From NCBI RefSeq assembly GCF_003350925.1, contig NZ_KZ857183.1:111564-175563 (forward strand): DNA of 64,000 nucleotides, read 5' to 3'. Below are positions 27,377-36,400 of this stretch, in pieces. This stretch comes from Dyella tabacisoli. Its GTDB lineage: Bacteria > Pseudomonadota > Gammaproteobacteria > Xanthomonadales > Rhodanobacteraceae. The number at the start of each line of letters is the position of its first letter. Positions within the stretch are counted from its first letter, which is position 1. The position numbers were made by a program, and so were the translations under genes. The notes under the pieces were generated by a model. That model was not told the DNA's origin and did no database searches. It was given only the letters and a program-made list of their open reading frames with translations.

Positions 27377-27982
27377 TCAACCGCCGCTGGCGACAATCTC
27401 GACGCGGCGATTCTCGGCCGCTGCGGGATCGGCCTTGTTGAGCAGTTCGCCTGCACCTTTGCCTTCGGACTTGAGGCGATCGGCCGCCACACCATGACCG
27501 ACCAGGTAATTTTTCACGGCGACGGCGCGCATCTGCGATAGCCGCAAGTTGTATAGCGCCGAACCGACGCCGTCGGTGTAGCCGACTACTTGAAAACGGC
27601 GTCCCTTCAGCTCGTCCGAAGATAAGGCCGCGGCGAGATTGCTCATCGTGGTCGCCGACACGCCCTCGATGCGATCCGAATTGAAGGCGAACTGGATCTG
27701 CATCGAAATCGACGCGGACGGTGGCTGCTCCGCTGCGGTCGTCGCTGCAGCCGCCGAGCCCAGCCGCAGGGAACGGGTCGCCCCCGTGTTGATCGAATCG
27801 TCCTTGTTCACCTTGAGTTGGTCGACGATCGATTTCACCGATGGCGCAAGGGAAGATGGCACCGGGGAAGACGGCACCGGGGAAGATGGGATGGCCTGCC
27901 CGGCATCCTGCGCCGCCGCGGCCGTAGCGAACGCGAGCACCAGGACAGCAGCAAAACGGGACAGTGCGCGAATGGCTTTCAT
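27377..27982 (-). CDS. OmpA-family peptidoglycan-binding protein
   Basis: The 201-residue protein has a signal peptide (MKAIRALSRFAAVLVLAFATAAAAQ), a Pro/Ser repeat (IPSSPVPSSPVPSSLAP), a short helical peptide starting at Val49 (VKSIVDQLKVNKD), TRSLRLG (69-75) and a C-terminal OmpA domain. That domain has IQFAFNSDRIEG, GYTDGVGSALYNLRLSQMRA and AENRRVEIV, including the Asp and Arg that bind diaminopimelate in this fold. It should be periplasmic and wall-bound. In a T6SS context it may anchor the trans-envelope complex, which would fit the lack of a peptidoglycan-binding domain on TssL. An AGGAGG ribosome site precedes the ATG. Its two linker motifs are shared with the MltA-like protein. Confidence 0.9.
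   Translation of the reverse strand: MKAIRALSRFAAVLVLAFATAAAAQDAGQAIPSSPVPSSPVPSSLAPSVKSIVDQLKVNKDDSINTGATRSLRLGSAAAATTAAEQPPSASISMQIQFAFNSDRIEGVSATTMSNLAAALSSDELKGRRFQVVGYTDGVGSALYNLRLSQMRAVAVKNYLVGHGVAADRLKSEGKGAGELLNKADPAAAENRRVEIVASGG
27851..27895. repeat. 15-bp tandem repeat inside the OmpA-family gene
   Basis: Units 27851-27865, 27866-27880 and 27881-27895 (GGAAGATGGCACCGG with changes) are in frame and encode Pro-Ser-Ser repeats on the minus strand. They produce the linker between signal peptide and OmpA domain. The unit length equals that of the repeat in the mltA-like gene. Confidence 0.85.
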
Positions 27983-28216
27983 GAAATCCTCCTGGGCACC
28001 GCGCGACATGCGCCGTGCCGAAACAAACGTGCCTGAACATCAAAAGGGACGTAGCGGAGTCTGTCGTTCAGCCCCATGGTTTTCGATATGCAATTCGCTC
28101 TATGTCTCATGTCGTTAGACCGAACTTCGTATCGAACCGCGGCCGATTCACCTTTAGATTGATGGCAGCGCTGCACGAAAATCTTGTCGCACCGTGTCCA
28201 CCTGTGAGCCGATGAC

Positions 28217-29413
28217 ATGCTGCCCACGCCAGCCGCCTTGCCCCGCCCGGCGGACCACGCCGATGACACCGCCGCCGCGCGGCCCGTCAAACACCTGCAC
28301 GACCTCGGGCTGCTGCCGCGACTCTTCATCGATGTCGCGCTTCCCTGCACGATTGCCGTGGGCGCCGTCGTGGCCATCCTCAGCTTGCAAGAGCACAGCG
28401 AATGGTTCGCAGCCATCTGCGGCAGCAGCATCGTGTTGCTGGCGTTGTTATCCCGTTGGAGCTTGCAGCACCGCGTGCTGGCCCCGCTGAAGCAACTGCA
28501 GACGGCGCTTACCGGCCTGCTTGAGGGGCGCGAGGCGCTGCCCTCGAAGAGCCATGGAAGCGCCGAATTCGACCAGCTCGATGCATTGGCGCAGCGCCTG
28601 TCCGCGCGGTTGACCGAGCATCGCCGCGACTGGGCCTCGATTCAGCGCAGCAGCGCGATCGACGCACTGGATCAGCTACGGCAAAGCCAGGCCGCGATGC
28701 GTGGCAAGGCACAGTTCATGGCCCAGGTCGGACACCATTTCCGCCAGCCGCTGCAAGCCTTGCAACTGTTCGCCGCAAGCATGCATCCGGGCATCGACGA
28801 GCAGCAGGCGGTACTGAAGCAGATGCGCGCCAGCATCTCCACCATGACCCGGCTGCTTGATGCCTTACTGGAAATATCCAGGCTCGATGCGGGCATCGTC
28901 GCGACCCATCCGGCACGTTTTTTCGCTGCCGACCTTTTCCTGCGCGATCGATCCTGGTTATCCAGGGAAGCCGCGCGACGCGGCGTGACCCTGGTTTGGC
29001 GAGGCGGCCATCATGGCCTGCACGGCGACCTGGCACTGACCACGCATTTGTTGCTTCTGCTCGCCACTAACGCGATTACCTACACGCAAGGCCGGGTGAT
29101 GATTGCGGCGCGGCGACGTGCTTCATCCGTACGCATCGAGGTACGCGACAACGGTCCGGGTATCGCGGCCATCCACCAGCAGCGCATCTTCGAAGAGTTC
29201 GTGCAATTGCATGGCAGCGACGCTGATCGCGGTGAGGGCTACGGCCTGGGCCTGGCCATCGCCGAACGTGTGGCTCGGGTGCTTGGCACACGCATCGGAC
29301 TGCGCTCCGAACCGGGTCGCGGCAGTCTGTTCTGGTTTGAACTGCCCGGCGTGGCGAGCACACAACGCACCGGTATCGGCCGTCGTCGTCGCGTGCCGCA
29401 CGCACAGCGATAG
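28217..29413 (+). CDS. Sensor histidine kinase
   Basis: The 398-residue protein has two hydrophobic helices near the N-terminus (about 35-55 and 65-80), a short HAMP-like linker and a kinase core. The H-box reads AQVGHHFRQPLQALQLFAAS; the N-box is LLLLATNAITYT; the G1 box is DNGPGI; the F-box is FEEFVQL; and the G2 box is GYGLGLAI. It should autophosphorylate the His and signal to a response regulator. No response regulator is next to it; the nearest is the LuxR-type regulator at 11079. It ends in a basic tail (RRRRVPHAQR). It lies between the OmpA-family gene (divergent) and the CHAT-TPS operon, which it may control, by position only. Confidence 0.9.
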   Translation: MLPTPAALPRPADHADDTAAARPVKHLHDLGLLPRLFIDVALPCTIAVGAVVAILSLQEHSEWFAAICGSSIVLLALLSRWSLQHRVLAPLKQLQTALTGLLEGREALPSKSHGSAEFDQLDALAQRLSARLTEHRRDWASIQRSSAIDALDQLRQSQAAMRGKAQFMAQVGHHFRQPLQALQLFAASMHPGIDEQQAVLKQMRASISTMTRLLDALLEISRLDAGIVATHPARFFAADLFLRDRSWLSREAARRGVTLVWRGGHHGLHGDLALTTHLLLLLATNAITYTQGRVMIAARRRASSVRIEVRDNGPGIAAIHQQRIFEEFVQLHGSDADRGEGYGLGLAIAERVARVLGTRIGLRSEPGRGSLFWFELPGVASTQRTGIGRRRRVPHAQR

Positions 29414-29541
29414 CCGGCGTGTCCGCCGAACGGGCTATGTCCTACTGCAAATAGGCCGCGGTCTTCGTGCTGGCTAGCCTGCAACTCTCGAATGGCCCGG
29501 CAACCATGCCGGCCGCCGAGCGCCCCCTGGAGGGAGACCAC

Positions 29542-31671
29542 GTGCGATCTCATATCTTGTTGACCCGGTTCGCCGCCGTCGCCATCGCTTATGCGAGCGC
29601 AAGCGCGGCGCAGGATTTACCGGCCCTGCGCTCGCACGATCCGATGGCGGTCGACACCTCGGCGGCGCGCAACGCACAGGCGCGCATGGAAGACGCCGAT
29701 ACGGCGCTTGCACTGAGTGCCGACGGCGCACTGCTGTACGGCGCGCAACCCTTGAAGATGGATGGCTACCAATATTGCAGCCAGGCTGTCGCCCTGGCCG
29801 AGACGGGCGACTTTCGCCGCAGCGCGCGTGCCGCCAGCCAGGCGCTTTATCTGGCGCAGCAAGGCAAGGACGGTGAGCTGCAGGCTCGCGCTTATCGCGA
29901 CCTGGCGATCGTCTATGGCTACGCCGGCGACGACGAGCGGGCTTCGGCATTCGCGAACGAGGCGCTGAAAATTCCGTTGAAGGACCCGGCCAAGGTCGCC
30001 GGTCCCTCGCGCAAGGTGCTGGGCGATATCGCCGCGCGCCAGGGCCGATATGCCGATGCGGTCGCCGCTTACCGGCAAGCCATGGAAGCCAGCTCGGACC
30101 AATACCGATCGCTGGTGCAGCTATCGCTTGCCAACGTGCTGATCGATCAGGGCGATACCGCCGCTGCGCGCGAGCAACTGCAAGCGCTTAAGACCGCGCA
30201 GACCGACGATACCCTGGTCAGCCAGGCGCAGCGCATCGAAGCTCGGTTGCTGCTGGCCGAAAAGAAACCCGCCGATGCGCTGGCGCTGTATCAGCGCATC
30301 GAACGCCATGCCGACGGCAGCGACGCCGGCTATCAGCGCTTCTGGGCGCAAGACGGTATCGCCCGCAGCCAGCTTGCGCTCGGCGACAAGGCTCAGGCCG
30401 CTGCCACCTGGGCGAACGCCTTGCAGCATCTGGACGATGTGCGCGCTCAGTTTCGTAGCGAAGAATTCAAGATCGGGCTGTTCTCCAACGTGCAGAACGC
30501 GTTCGAACAGGCGATCGATCTGTACTCGCAGAATGGCGAGGCGGCGAAGGCTTTCGATCTCTCCGAGCGCAGCCGTGCACGCGCCCTGCTGGACGAGGTG
30601 CGCGATCGCGCCAAACTTCACAGTGATCTCGCCGGGACGATCGAGGTCGCCGAGTTGCAAAAGCGCCTGCGTCCCGATGAACGGGTGGTGGAATTCCATG
30701 CGCTGCCCGGCCGCCTGCTGGTGTGGGTGGTTGCCAGCGACGGCATTCGCGAACAGAGCTATCCGATTTCACGCGCGGACCTGGTCCGCCTGGTCGATGC
30801 CTTCCGCAACGCGGTCATCGCCGGCAAGCGCAGCGCGGTCGGCGCCGCCGACCAACTCGGCGAACTGCTGATAAAACCATTGAACCTGCCGGCGGGAGTC
30901 CGCCTGACTATCGTCCCTCACGGCCCCCTGCACTATCTGCCGTTTCAGGCATTGCGCGTGGACGGCCATTATCTGATCGAGACCCATCCGATCGCGTTCA
31001 CGCCATCGATCAGCATCGCCTTGCAGTTGATCCAGCACGGCACTGTCGCACACGGCACGCTGGCTGCCTTCGGCAATCCAGATGTAGCACCGCAGTATGC
31101 CTTGCCCGGCTCGGAGGCCGAGGTGAAGGCGCTGGCCGCAGTCTATCCGGGCAGCGAACTGTATCTGCACGGCGACGCCACCAAGCGTCGGTTCGAGCAG
31201 ATCGCCGGCTCGACTTCGTTGATCCATGTCGCGGCGCACGCGCAGGCGGACACCCTCGATCCGCTTTACTCGCGCATTCTGCTCGCCAGCGAAAACGGCC
31301 AGGTGCATTTTCTCGAAGCACGCGAGGTATTGGAGCTGGACCTGTCCAAGGTGTCGCTGGTGACCTTGTCGGCCTGTGAATCCGGTTTGGGTCGGGTCGC
31401 CGATGGCGACGAAGTACTCGGTTTCACTCGCTCGTTCCTGTCCGCCGGCAGCTCCGGCTTGATCGTCTCGCTGTGGCCGGTGTCGGACGACGCCACCACG
31501 TTGTTGATGTCCACCCTCTACGGCGAGCTGGCCCGTGGCACTGATGTGCAGCTAGCCATGCAGCGCGCGCAGATCGCCGTACTGAAGGCGCCGGGCATGG
31601 ACCACCCGTTCTTCTGGGCGCCGTTCGATGTGATCGGCGATTGGCGCCTCACCGTGGGAGCCAAATCATGA
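29542..31671 (+). CDS. Secreted TPR-CHAT protein (caspase-like protease), TPS-linked
   Basis: The 709-residue protein has a signal peptide (MRSHILLTRFAAVAIAYASASAAQ), TPR-like helical repeats (about 60-330) and a C-terminal CHAT domain. CHAT domains are clan CD cysteine peptidases. The catalytic pair is visible: His566 in SLIHVAAHAQAD and Cys612 in LVTLSACESGLG, followed by the typical GFTRSFLSAGSSGLIVSLWPVSD and PFFWAPFDVIG. The GTG at 29542 is used because GGAGGGA lies directly upstream and it gives a normal signal peptide. The stop codon overlaps the start of the tpsB gene (ATGA), so the two are translationally coupled. A role in processing the secreted adhesin is suggested by this coupling, but it is not shown. 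Confidence 0.92.
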   Translation: MRSHILLTRFAAVAIAYASASAAQDLPALRSHDPMAVDTSAARNAQARMEDADTALALSADGALLYGAQPLKMDGYQYCSQAVALAETGDFRRSARAASQALYLAQQGKDGELQARAYRDLAIVYGYAGDDERASAFANEALKIPLKDPAKVAGPSRKVLGDIAARQGRYADAVAAYRQAMEASSDQYRSLVQLSLANVLIDQGDTAAAREQLQALKTAQTDDTLVSQAQRIEARLLLAEKKPADALALYQRIERHADGSDAGYQRFWAQDGIARSQLALGDKAQAAATWANALQHLDDVRAQFRSEEFKIGLFSNVQNAFEQAIDLYSQNGEAAKAFDLSERSRARALLDEVRDRAKLHSDLAGTIEVAELQKRLRPDERVVEFHALPGRLLVWVVASDGIREQSYPISRADLVRLVDAFRNAVIAGKRSAVGAADQLGELLIKPLNLPAGVRLTIVPHGPLHYLPFQALRVDGHYLIETHPIAFTPSISIALQLIQHGTVAHGTLAAFGNPDVAPQYALPGSEAEVKALAAVYPGSELYLHGDATKRRFEQIAGSTSLIHVAAHAQADTLDPLYSRILLASENGQVHFLEAREVLELDLSKVSLVTLSACESGLGRVADGDEVLGFTRSFLSAGSSGLIVSLWPVSDDATTLLMSTLYGELARGTDVQLAMQRAQIAVLKAPGMDHPFFWAPFDVIGDWRLTVGAKS

Positions 31672-33359
31672 TGCTTGTAAGGAACGCGTCGCTGCGTCGC
31701 CGCCTGCCGCTGTCGATCGCGCTGAGTGCGATGGCCCTGCCCGTCTTCGGGCAATCGACCACGCAGAGCCCGCAAGCCCTGGCCGCACCTTCCCTGCCGC
31801 AGGACAACCAGGTGCCGGCCATGCAGCAACCGCAAAACCTGCCCGCATCGCCCTCTGTCACCGACGCTCAGGCGAGCTTCGTATTGCGTGATGTGGTGTT
31901 CAACGGTGCAAGCGTCTTCTCGGCACAACAGCTACGCGCCGCAGCCGCCGATAACCTGGGCAAGCCGGTCACCCTGGCCGATCTGGACCGCGTCGCCGAC
32001 CGCATCACCCTGATGTATCGCCAACACGGCTATGTCTTTGCCACCGCCGTGGTTCCCGTGCAGCAAGTGAAGGACGGCGTGGTGCAACTGAGCATCATCG
32101 AAGGACGGCTCGGGCAGATCCACCTGCAAGTATTGGCCGGCGCTCCGATCGGCGAGCAGCGCGTTCGCGCCATGCTGGCGCCGCTGGTGCCGGGACAGCC
32201 GCTCAATGGCAAAACCTATGAGCGGACCATGCTGTTGCTCTCTGACATTCCCGGCATCAAGGCGGAATCCGCGCTGTCGTCCGGTGCGGAGCCGGGCACC
32301 ACCGATCTCACCGTCAAAATCTCGCAAGGTCATCCGTTCAATGTCTCGCTGGGCATCGACGATTACGGCACCCGCGAAGCCGGCACCCTGCGCGGAGGTG
32401 GTTCATTGCGCTGGAACAGCCCCTTGGGCTACGGCGACAATCTCGACCTGCGCGCATTGGTATCCGAACACGGCGGCACGGCATTCGGACGTCTCTCTTA
32501 TGAAGCACCGATAGGTCACGAGGGCATCCGTGCCGGTGTCGGCGCTACCCAGGCGGACTACAGCCTGGGCGGCAAATTCGAGCCGCTGGATGCGATCGGC
32601 CGGGCACGCATTTACGATGGCTCGCTGACCTTCCCCCTGGTTCGCCAGCGCAGCCAGAATTTTTTTCTGCGGCTGGCGGTGGACCGTAAAGAGTTGACCG
32701 ACGAGTTGCGCGCGGTGCATTACCAATCGCACAAGCGAGTACAAGGCATCAGCGCCGGCTGGGCGTGGGAGCGTCGCGACAATTTGCTCGGCGGCGGCTA
32801 CTTCAGCAGTAACGGCGTGCTTTATCTGGGCAACTTGCGTATTGCCGACCCCAACCTTCGCGCGCTGGACCAGGGGCCCTACGGCAATCACACCAGCGGC
32901 GACTTCGCCAAGCTTACTTTTCAGTTCTCGCGACTGCAGGCGCTGAGTCCGAAACAGACCTTGTTCCTGGGCATCGGCGCGCAGCTCAGCAATCACGACC
33001 TCGATGCATCCGAAAAACTCTCGCTAGGCGGGCATGACACCGTTCGCGCTTACGCGCAAGGCGAGGTGCTGGCGGACCAGGGCTTTATTGCGAATCTCGA
33101 ATACCGCTACGCGCTGCGCAAGGATCTGACCACCTATGCCTTCTACGACGTCTCGCGCGGCTGGCTCAACCGCTCGCACCAATCCCCGGATGGACGTCCC
33201 ATTCGCAGTCTGCGTGGCCCCGGCGTGGGTTTGAACTGGGCCAGGCCGGGCGATTTCGCGGTCGACTTCACCGTGGCCTGGCGCGACTCGCGCGCGGGTG
33301 TGACCAGCGGTGGCGACAAGAAACCTCGCGTGTTCTTCCAGATCCAGAAATTTTTCTGA
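31668..33359 (+). CDS. Two-partner secretion transporter TpsB (ShlB/FhaC/HecB family)
   Basis: TpsB proteins are outer-membrane Omp85-like barrels that export a TpsA partner from the periplasm. The 563-residue protein has a signal peptide (SLRRRLPLSIALSAMALPVFGQ), a Gln/Pro-rich N-terminal segment, and two POTRA domains. The first reads FVLRDVVFNGASVFSAQQL, with IEGRLGQIHLQVL after it; the second lies near PGIKAESALSSGAEPGTTDLTVKI. The barrel (about 220-563) contains the VRAYAQGE motif that corresponds to the conserved VRG[YF] of the family lid loop, and it ends in Phe (FQIQKFF), as outer-membrane barrels do. It is coupled to the CHAT gene upstream and is 45 nt before tpsA. Confidence 0.95.
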   Translation: MMLVRNASLRRRLPLSIALSAMALPVFGQSTTQSPQALAAPSLPQDNQVPAMQQPQNLPASPSVTDAQASFVLRDVVFNGASVFSAQQLRAAAADNLGKPVTLADLDRVADRITLMYRQHGYVFATAVVPVQQVKDGVVQLSIIEGRLGQIHLQVLAGAPIGEQRVRAMLAPLVPGQPLNGKTYERTMLLLSDIPGIKAESALSSGAEPGTTDLTVKISQGHPFNVSLGIDDYGTREAGTLRGGGSLRWNSPLGYGDNLDLRALVSEHGGTAFGRLSYEAPIGHEGIRAGVGATQADYSLGGKFEPLDAIGRARIYDGSLTFPLVRQRSQNFFLRLAVDRKELTDELRAVHYQSHKRVQGISAGWAWERRDNLLGGGYFSSNGVLYLGNLRIADPNLRALDQGPYGNHTSGDFAKLTFQFSRLQALSPKQTLFLGIGAQLSNHDLDASEKLSLGGHDTVRAYAQGEVLADQGFIANLEYRYALRKDLTTYAFYDVSRGWLNRSHQSPDGRPIRSLRGPGVGLNWARPGDFAVDFTVAWRDSRAGVTSGGDKKPRVFFQIQKFF

Positions 33360-33404
33360 CTACGGCACCGGCCATTGCTCACGATGGCGGTACGGAGACC
33401 CGTT

Positions 33405-36400
33405 ATGAAGGCGCAATACTCGCATCGCTCCTCGCTTATATGGCGCTCGCTGCGGCGTCCGCTGACGCTGGCTATTGCCTTGGCGCTCGCACCGGCTGGC
33501 TGGGCGCAGAACCTGCCGGGCGGTTTTGCCCTGAAGTCCGGCCAGGTCGACCTGCCCAGTACTGTGGGCAACACCATGACGGTCACGCAGCACAGCAAGG
33601 GTGGCATCGTCGAATGGAACAATTTCGATATCGCCAACGGTTACCACGTGGATTTCAAGCAACCCGGCACCGACAGCGTGACCTTGAATCGCGTGACCGG
33701 CGGTACCGCCTCGCAGATCGACGGCATGCTCAGCGCCAACGGACGTGTGTTCGTGGTCAACACGGCCGGGGTGCTATTCAATAGCAACGCTCAGGTCAAT
33801 GTCGGTGGCCTGGTGGCCTCGGTATTGGATATCAGCAACGCCGACTTCAATAGCGGCCTGGCCAGCGGCAAGTTTGTCTTCAGCGGCAGCGAAAACCATG
33901 TCGACAACTTAGGGAAGATCACGGCCGCACCCAACGGTACGGTGGCTTTGCTTGGCAACATCTATAACAACGGCACCATCACCGCGCCCGGCGGAACGAT
34001 AGCCATGGGCGGCGGCAACCAGGTCACGCTCGACATCGGCGGAGATGGCCTCACGCAGTTGGTCATCAACGTGCCGTACAACTTCGGCAACGGTGTCAAC
34101 AACGACGGCAAGCTCTACGCCGATGGCGGCAGGATCGCCCTGATTAGCGAAAGCGCGAACCCAGGCAACGACCTCGGCGTCGTCAATCAGAGTGGTCTCG
34201 CCCAGGCGCGCTCGCTGGAAAGCCGCAACGGCCAGATCATTCTCTCCGGCGGCAACAACGGCTCGGTCATTGTGCAGGGGATGGTCGACGTCGGCGGCAC
34301 GAGCACGGTGTCGGGCGGATCTGTCACCGTCAGCGGTTACAACGTAAGCACCGACGGATCGGCACAAATAGTAACCGACGGCCTCAACGCCGGCCCCATC
34401 AGCATGCATGCCACGAATGTGTTGGGCATGGCCTCTAGTACGATTCTGTCGGCCAATGCTCTGGGCAATGGCAACGGCGGCACTATCGCTGTGATCGGTG
34501 ACCAGACCCTGTATGCCTTCGGCAGTGCCAGCGCTCGCGGCGGTGCAAGCGGCGGCCATGGCGGCAGCATCGAAACCTTTACGTCCAACGGCATGGATAC
34601 CTCCGGGTTCCACGCCGACGCCGGCGCCGCCAACGGCACGCCCGGTCAATGGCTAATCAACGCAGCAACCAATCTGCAGGTCGTCAACGGCAACGTCACC
34701 GGCCAGATCCCGGACTTTCCGTACTTGGTCATCACCGGCGCCACCGTTCAGGACAGCGATGTCAATCGCGCGCTCAACAACGGCACCCATGTAAGCATCG
34801 GCACCTCGGCCACCAGCGCCGGCGGCAGCAGTGGCATCGTTTTCAATGGCGGTGTGCAGATTCAGCGGGACAAGGGCACTACCCCGCTGGACCTACGTTT
34901 CAATGCGGACACCACGATCAGCGGCAACGCCAACGTCAGCATCGTCTCCAACGCTGGCCCGCTGAACATGTACTTCAACAGCATGTCGCAGACATACAAC
35001 GGCGGCGATGCCATCAGCTTCTACAACGCCACGCTTAAGAGTAACGGTGGCGACATCCTGATGTATGGGCAAAGCGATCCGAACCAGGGTTATGCGCGCG
35101 GCATCAACTTGGGTGGCAATGGTGGCCTGATGATCGATACCCGTAGCGGCGGCAGCGACACGGCCCCCGCTGGCCAGTTAACGCTGCGCGGCTGGGGCTT
35201 GAGCAGCGACAGCCAGCCGCGAACTGGCGTATTCATCGAGGGTGGTTTCGGCCAAGGAGCTACCATCAACACGGGCACCGGCAATATCGCCATCACCGGC
35301 CATGGCGACCAGGGCGGCTCCGGTATCGCCATGGACATCTCCAATGTGCAGTCGATCCAGTTGCTGACCAGTAGCGGCAATATTCGCATGAGCGGATTCG
35401 GCAGCGACCGACCCAACGGCGGCGCGGGCGACGGCATCTCCACCGCGTACCCCGGCTATGGCAGCGGCAGCATTATCCTGAAGACCGGCAGCGGCACCAT
35501 CGACTTGCATGGCTACGGCGCCGCCGACCAATTCGTTGCGAACAATCAACCCAGCTATAGCAACGGTATCGACCTGACCACCCACACCAGCCTGCAAAGC
35601 ACTAGCGGCGACATCTTGCTGACCGGATCATCGCTGGGACAAGGTCGCGGCATCATGCTCGAAGGTGCCGGTACCGGCGTCAACGGCTCGCCCAGTTCCA
35701 TCGATGCGGGCAGCGGCAACATTGTGCTGCGCGCCCATAACCTGCTCGGCGATGCCAGTAATCCGCTTCAGCTCGACGGCACCGTGCATAGCAGTGGCAC
35801 GGTAAATATCCGTGGGGGTAGCGTGGACACCAACGGCAATGTGGTCGAGGACACCGCCGACCCGATCGAGATCGGCGCCGTCAGCACATATGCCGGCGGC
35901 ATCAACCTGCTGCAGGGCGATCTCAATCACATCCAAACCGGCACGCTGGTGCTCGGCAGCGCCGCGCAAACGGGCAACGTCACCGTGTCTGCCGAAGCCG
36001 GCAATATCGGCTATAGCGGCAACCTTGTACTGCAAGCCGGCAGCGGTGGCGTGGCGCGCAACGACAGCGCGGGTGTGCTGGATGTCGGCAACCACACGCT
36101 TGCGCTTATCGGCAGTGCCGGCGTCGGTCAGGTCGGCGCGATCACCGCAGGGGCCTTGCTGGCGATTTCCAATGGCGGCAGCGTGCAATTGGACAACGAC
36201 GCCAACCATGTCTCGGCCGACACCGTGGCCGGCTCCGCGCTGGGCGACTTCATTTTTCACAATGCGGGCGATGTCGGCATCGGTGCGGTCAACGCGATCG
36301 GCATGGGCAGCGCGGCGAATACACCCACGGCGCTGGTCGGCAACGGCATTTCCGCAGGCGGCCATGTGCTTGCACAAAGCGTCAACGGCAACCTGCTGCT

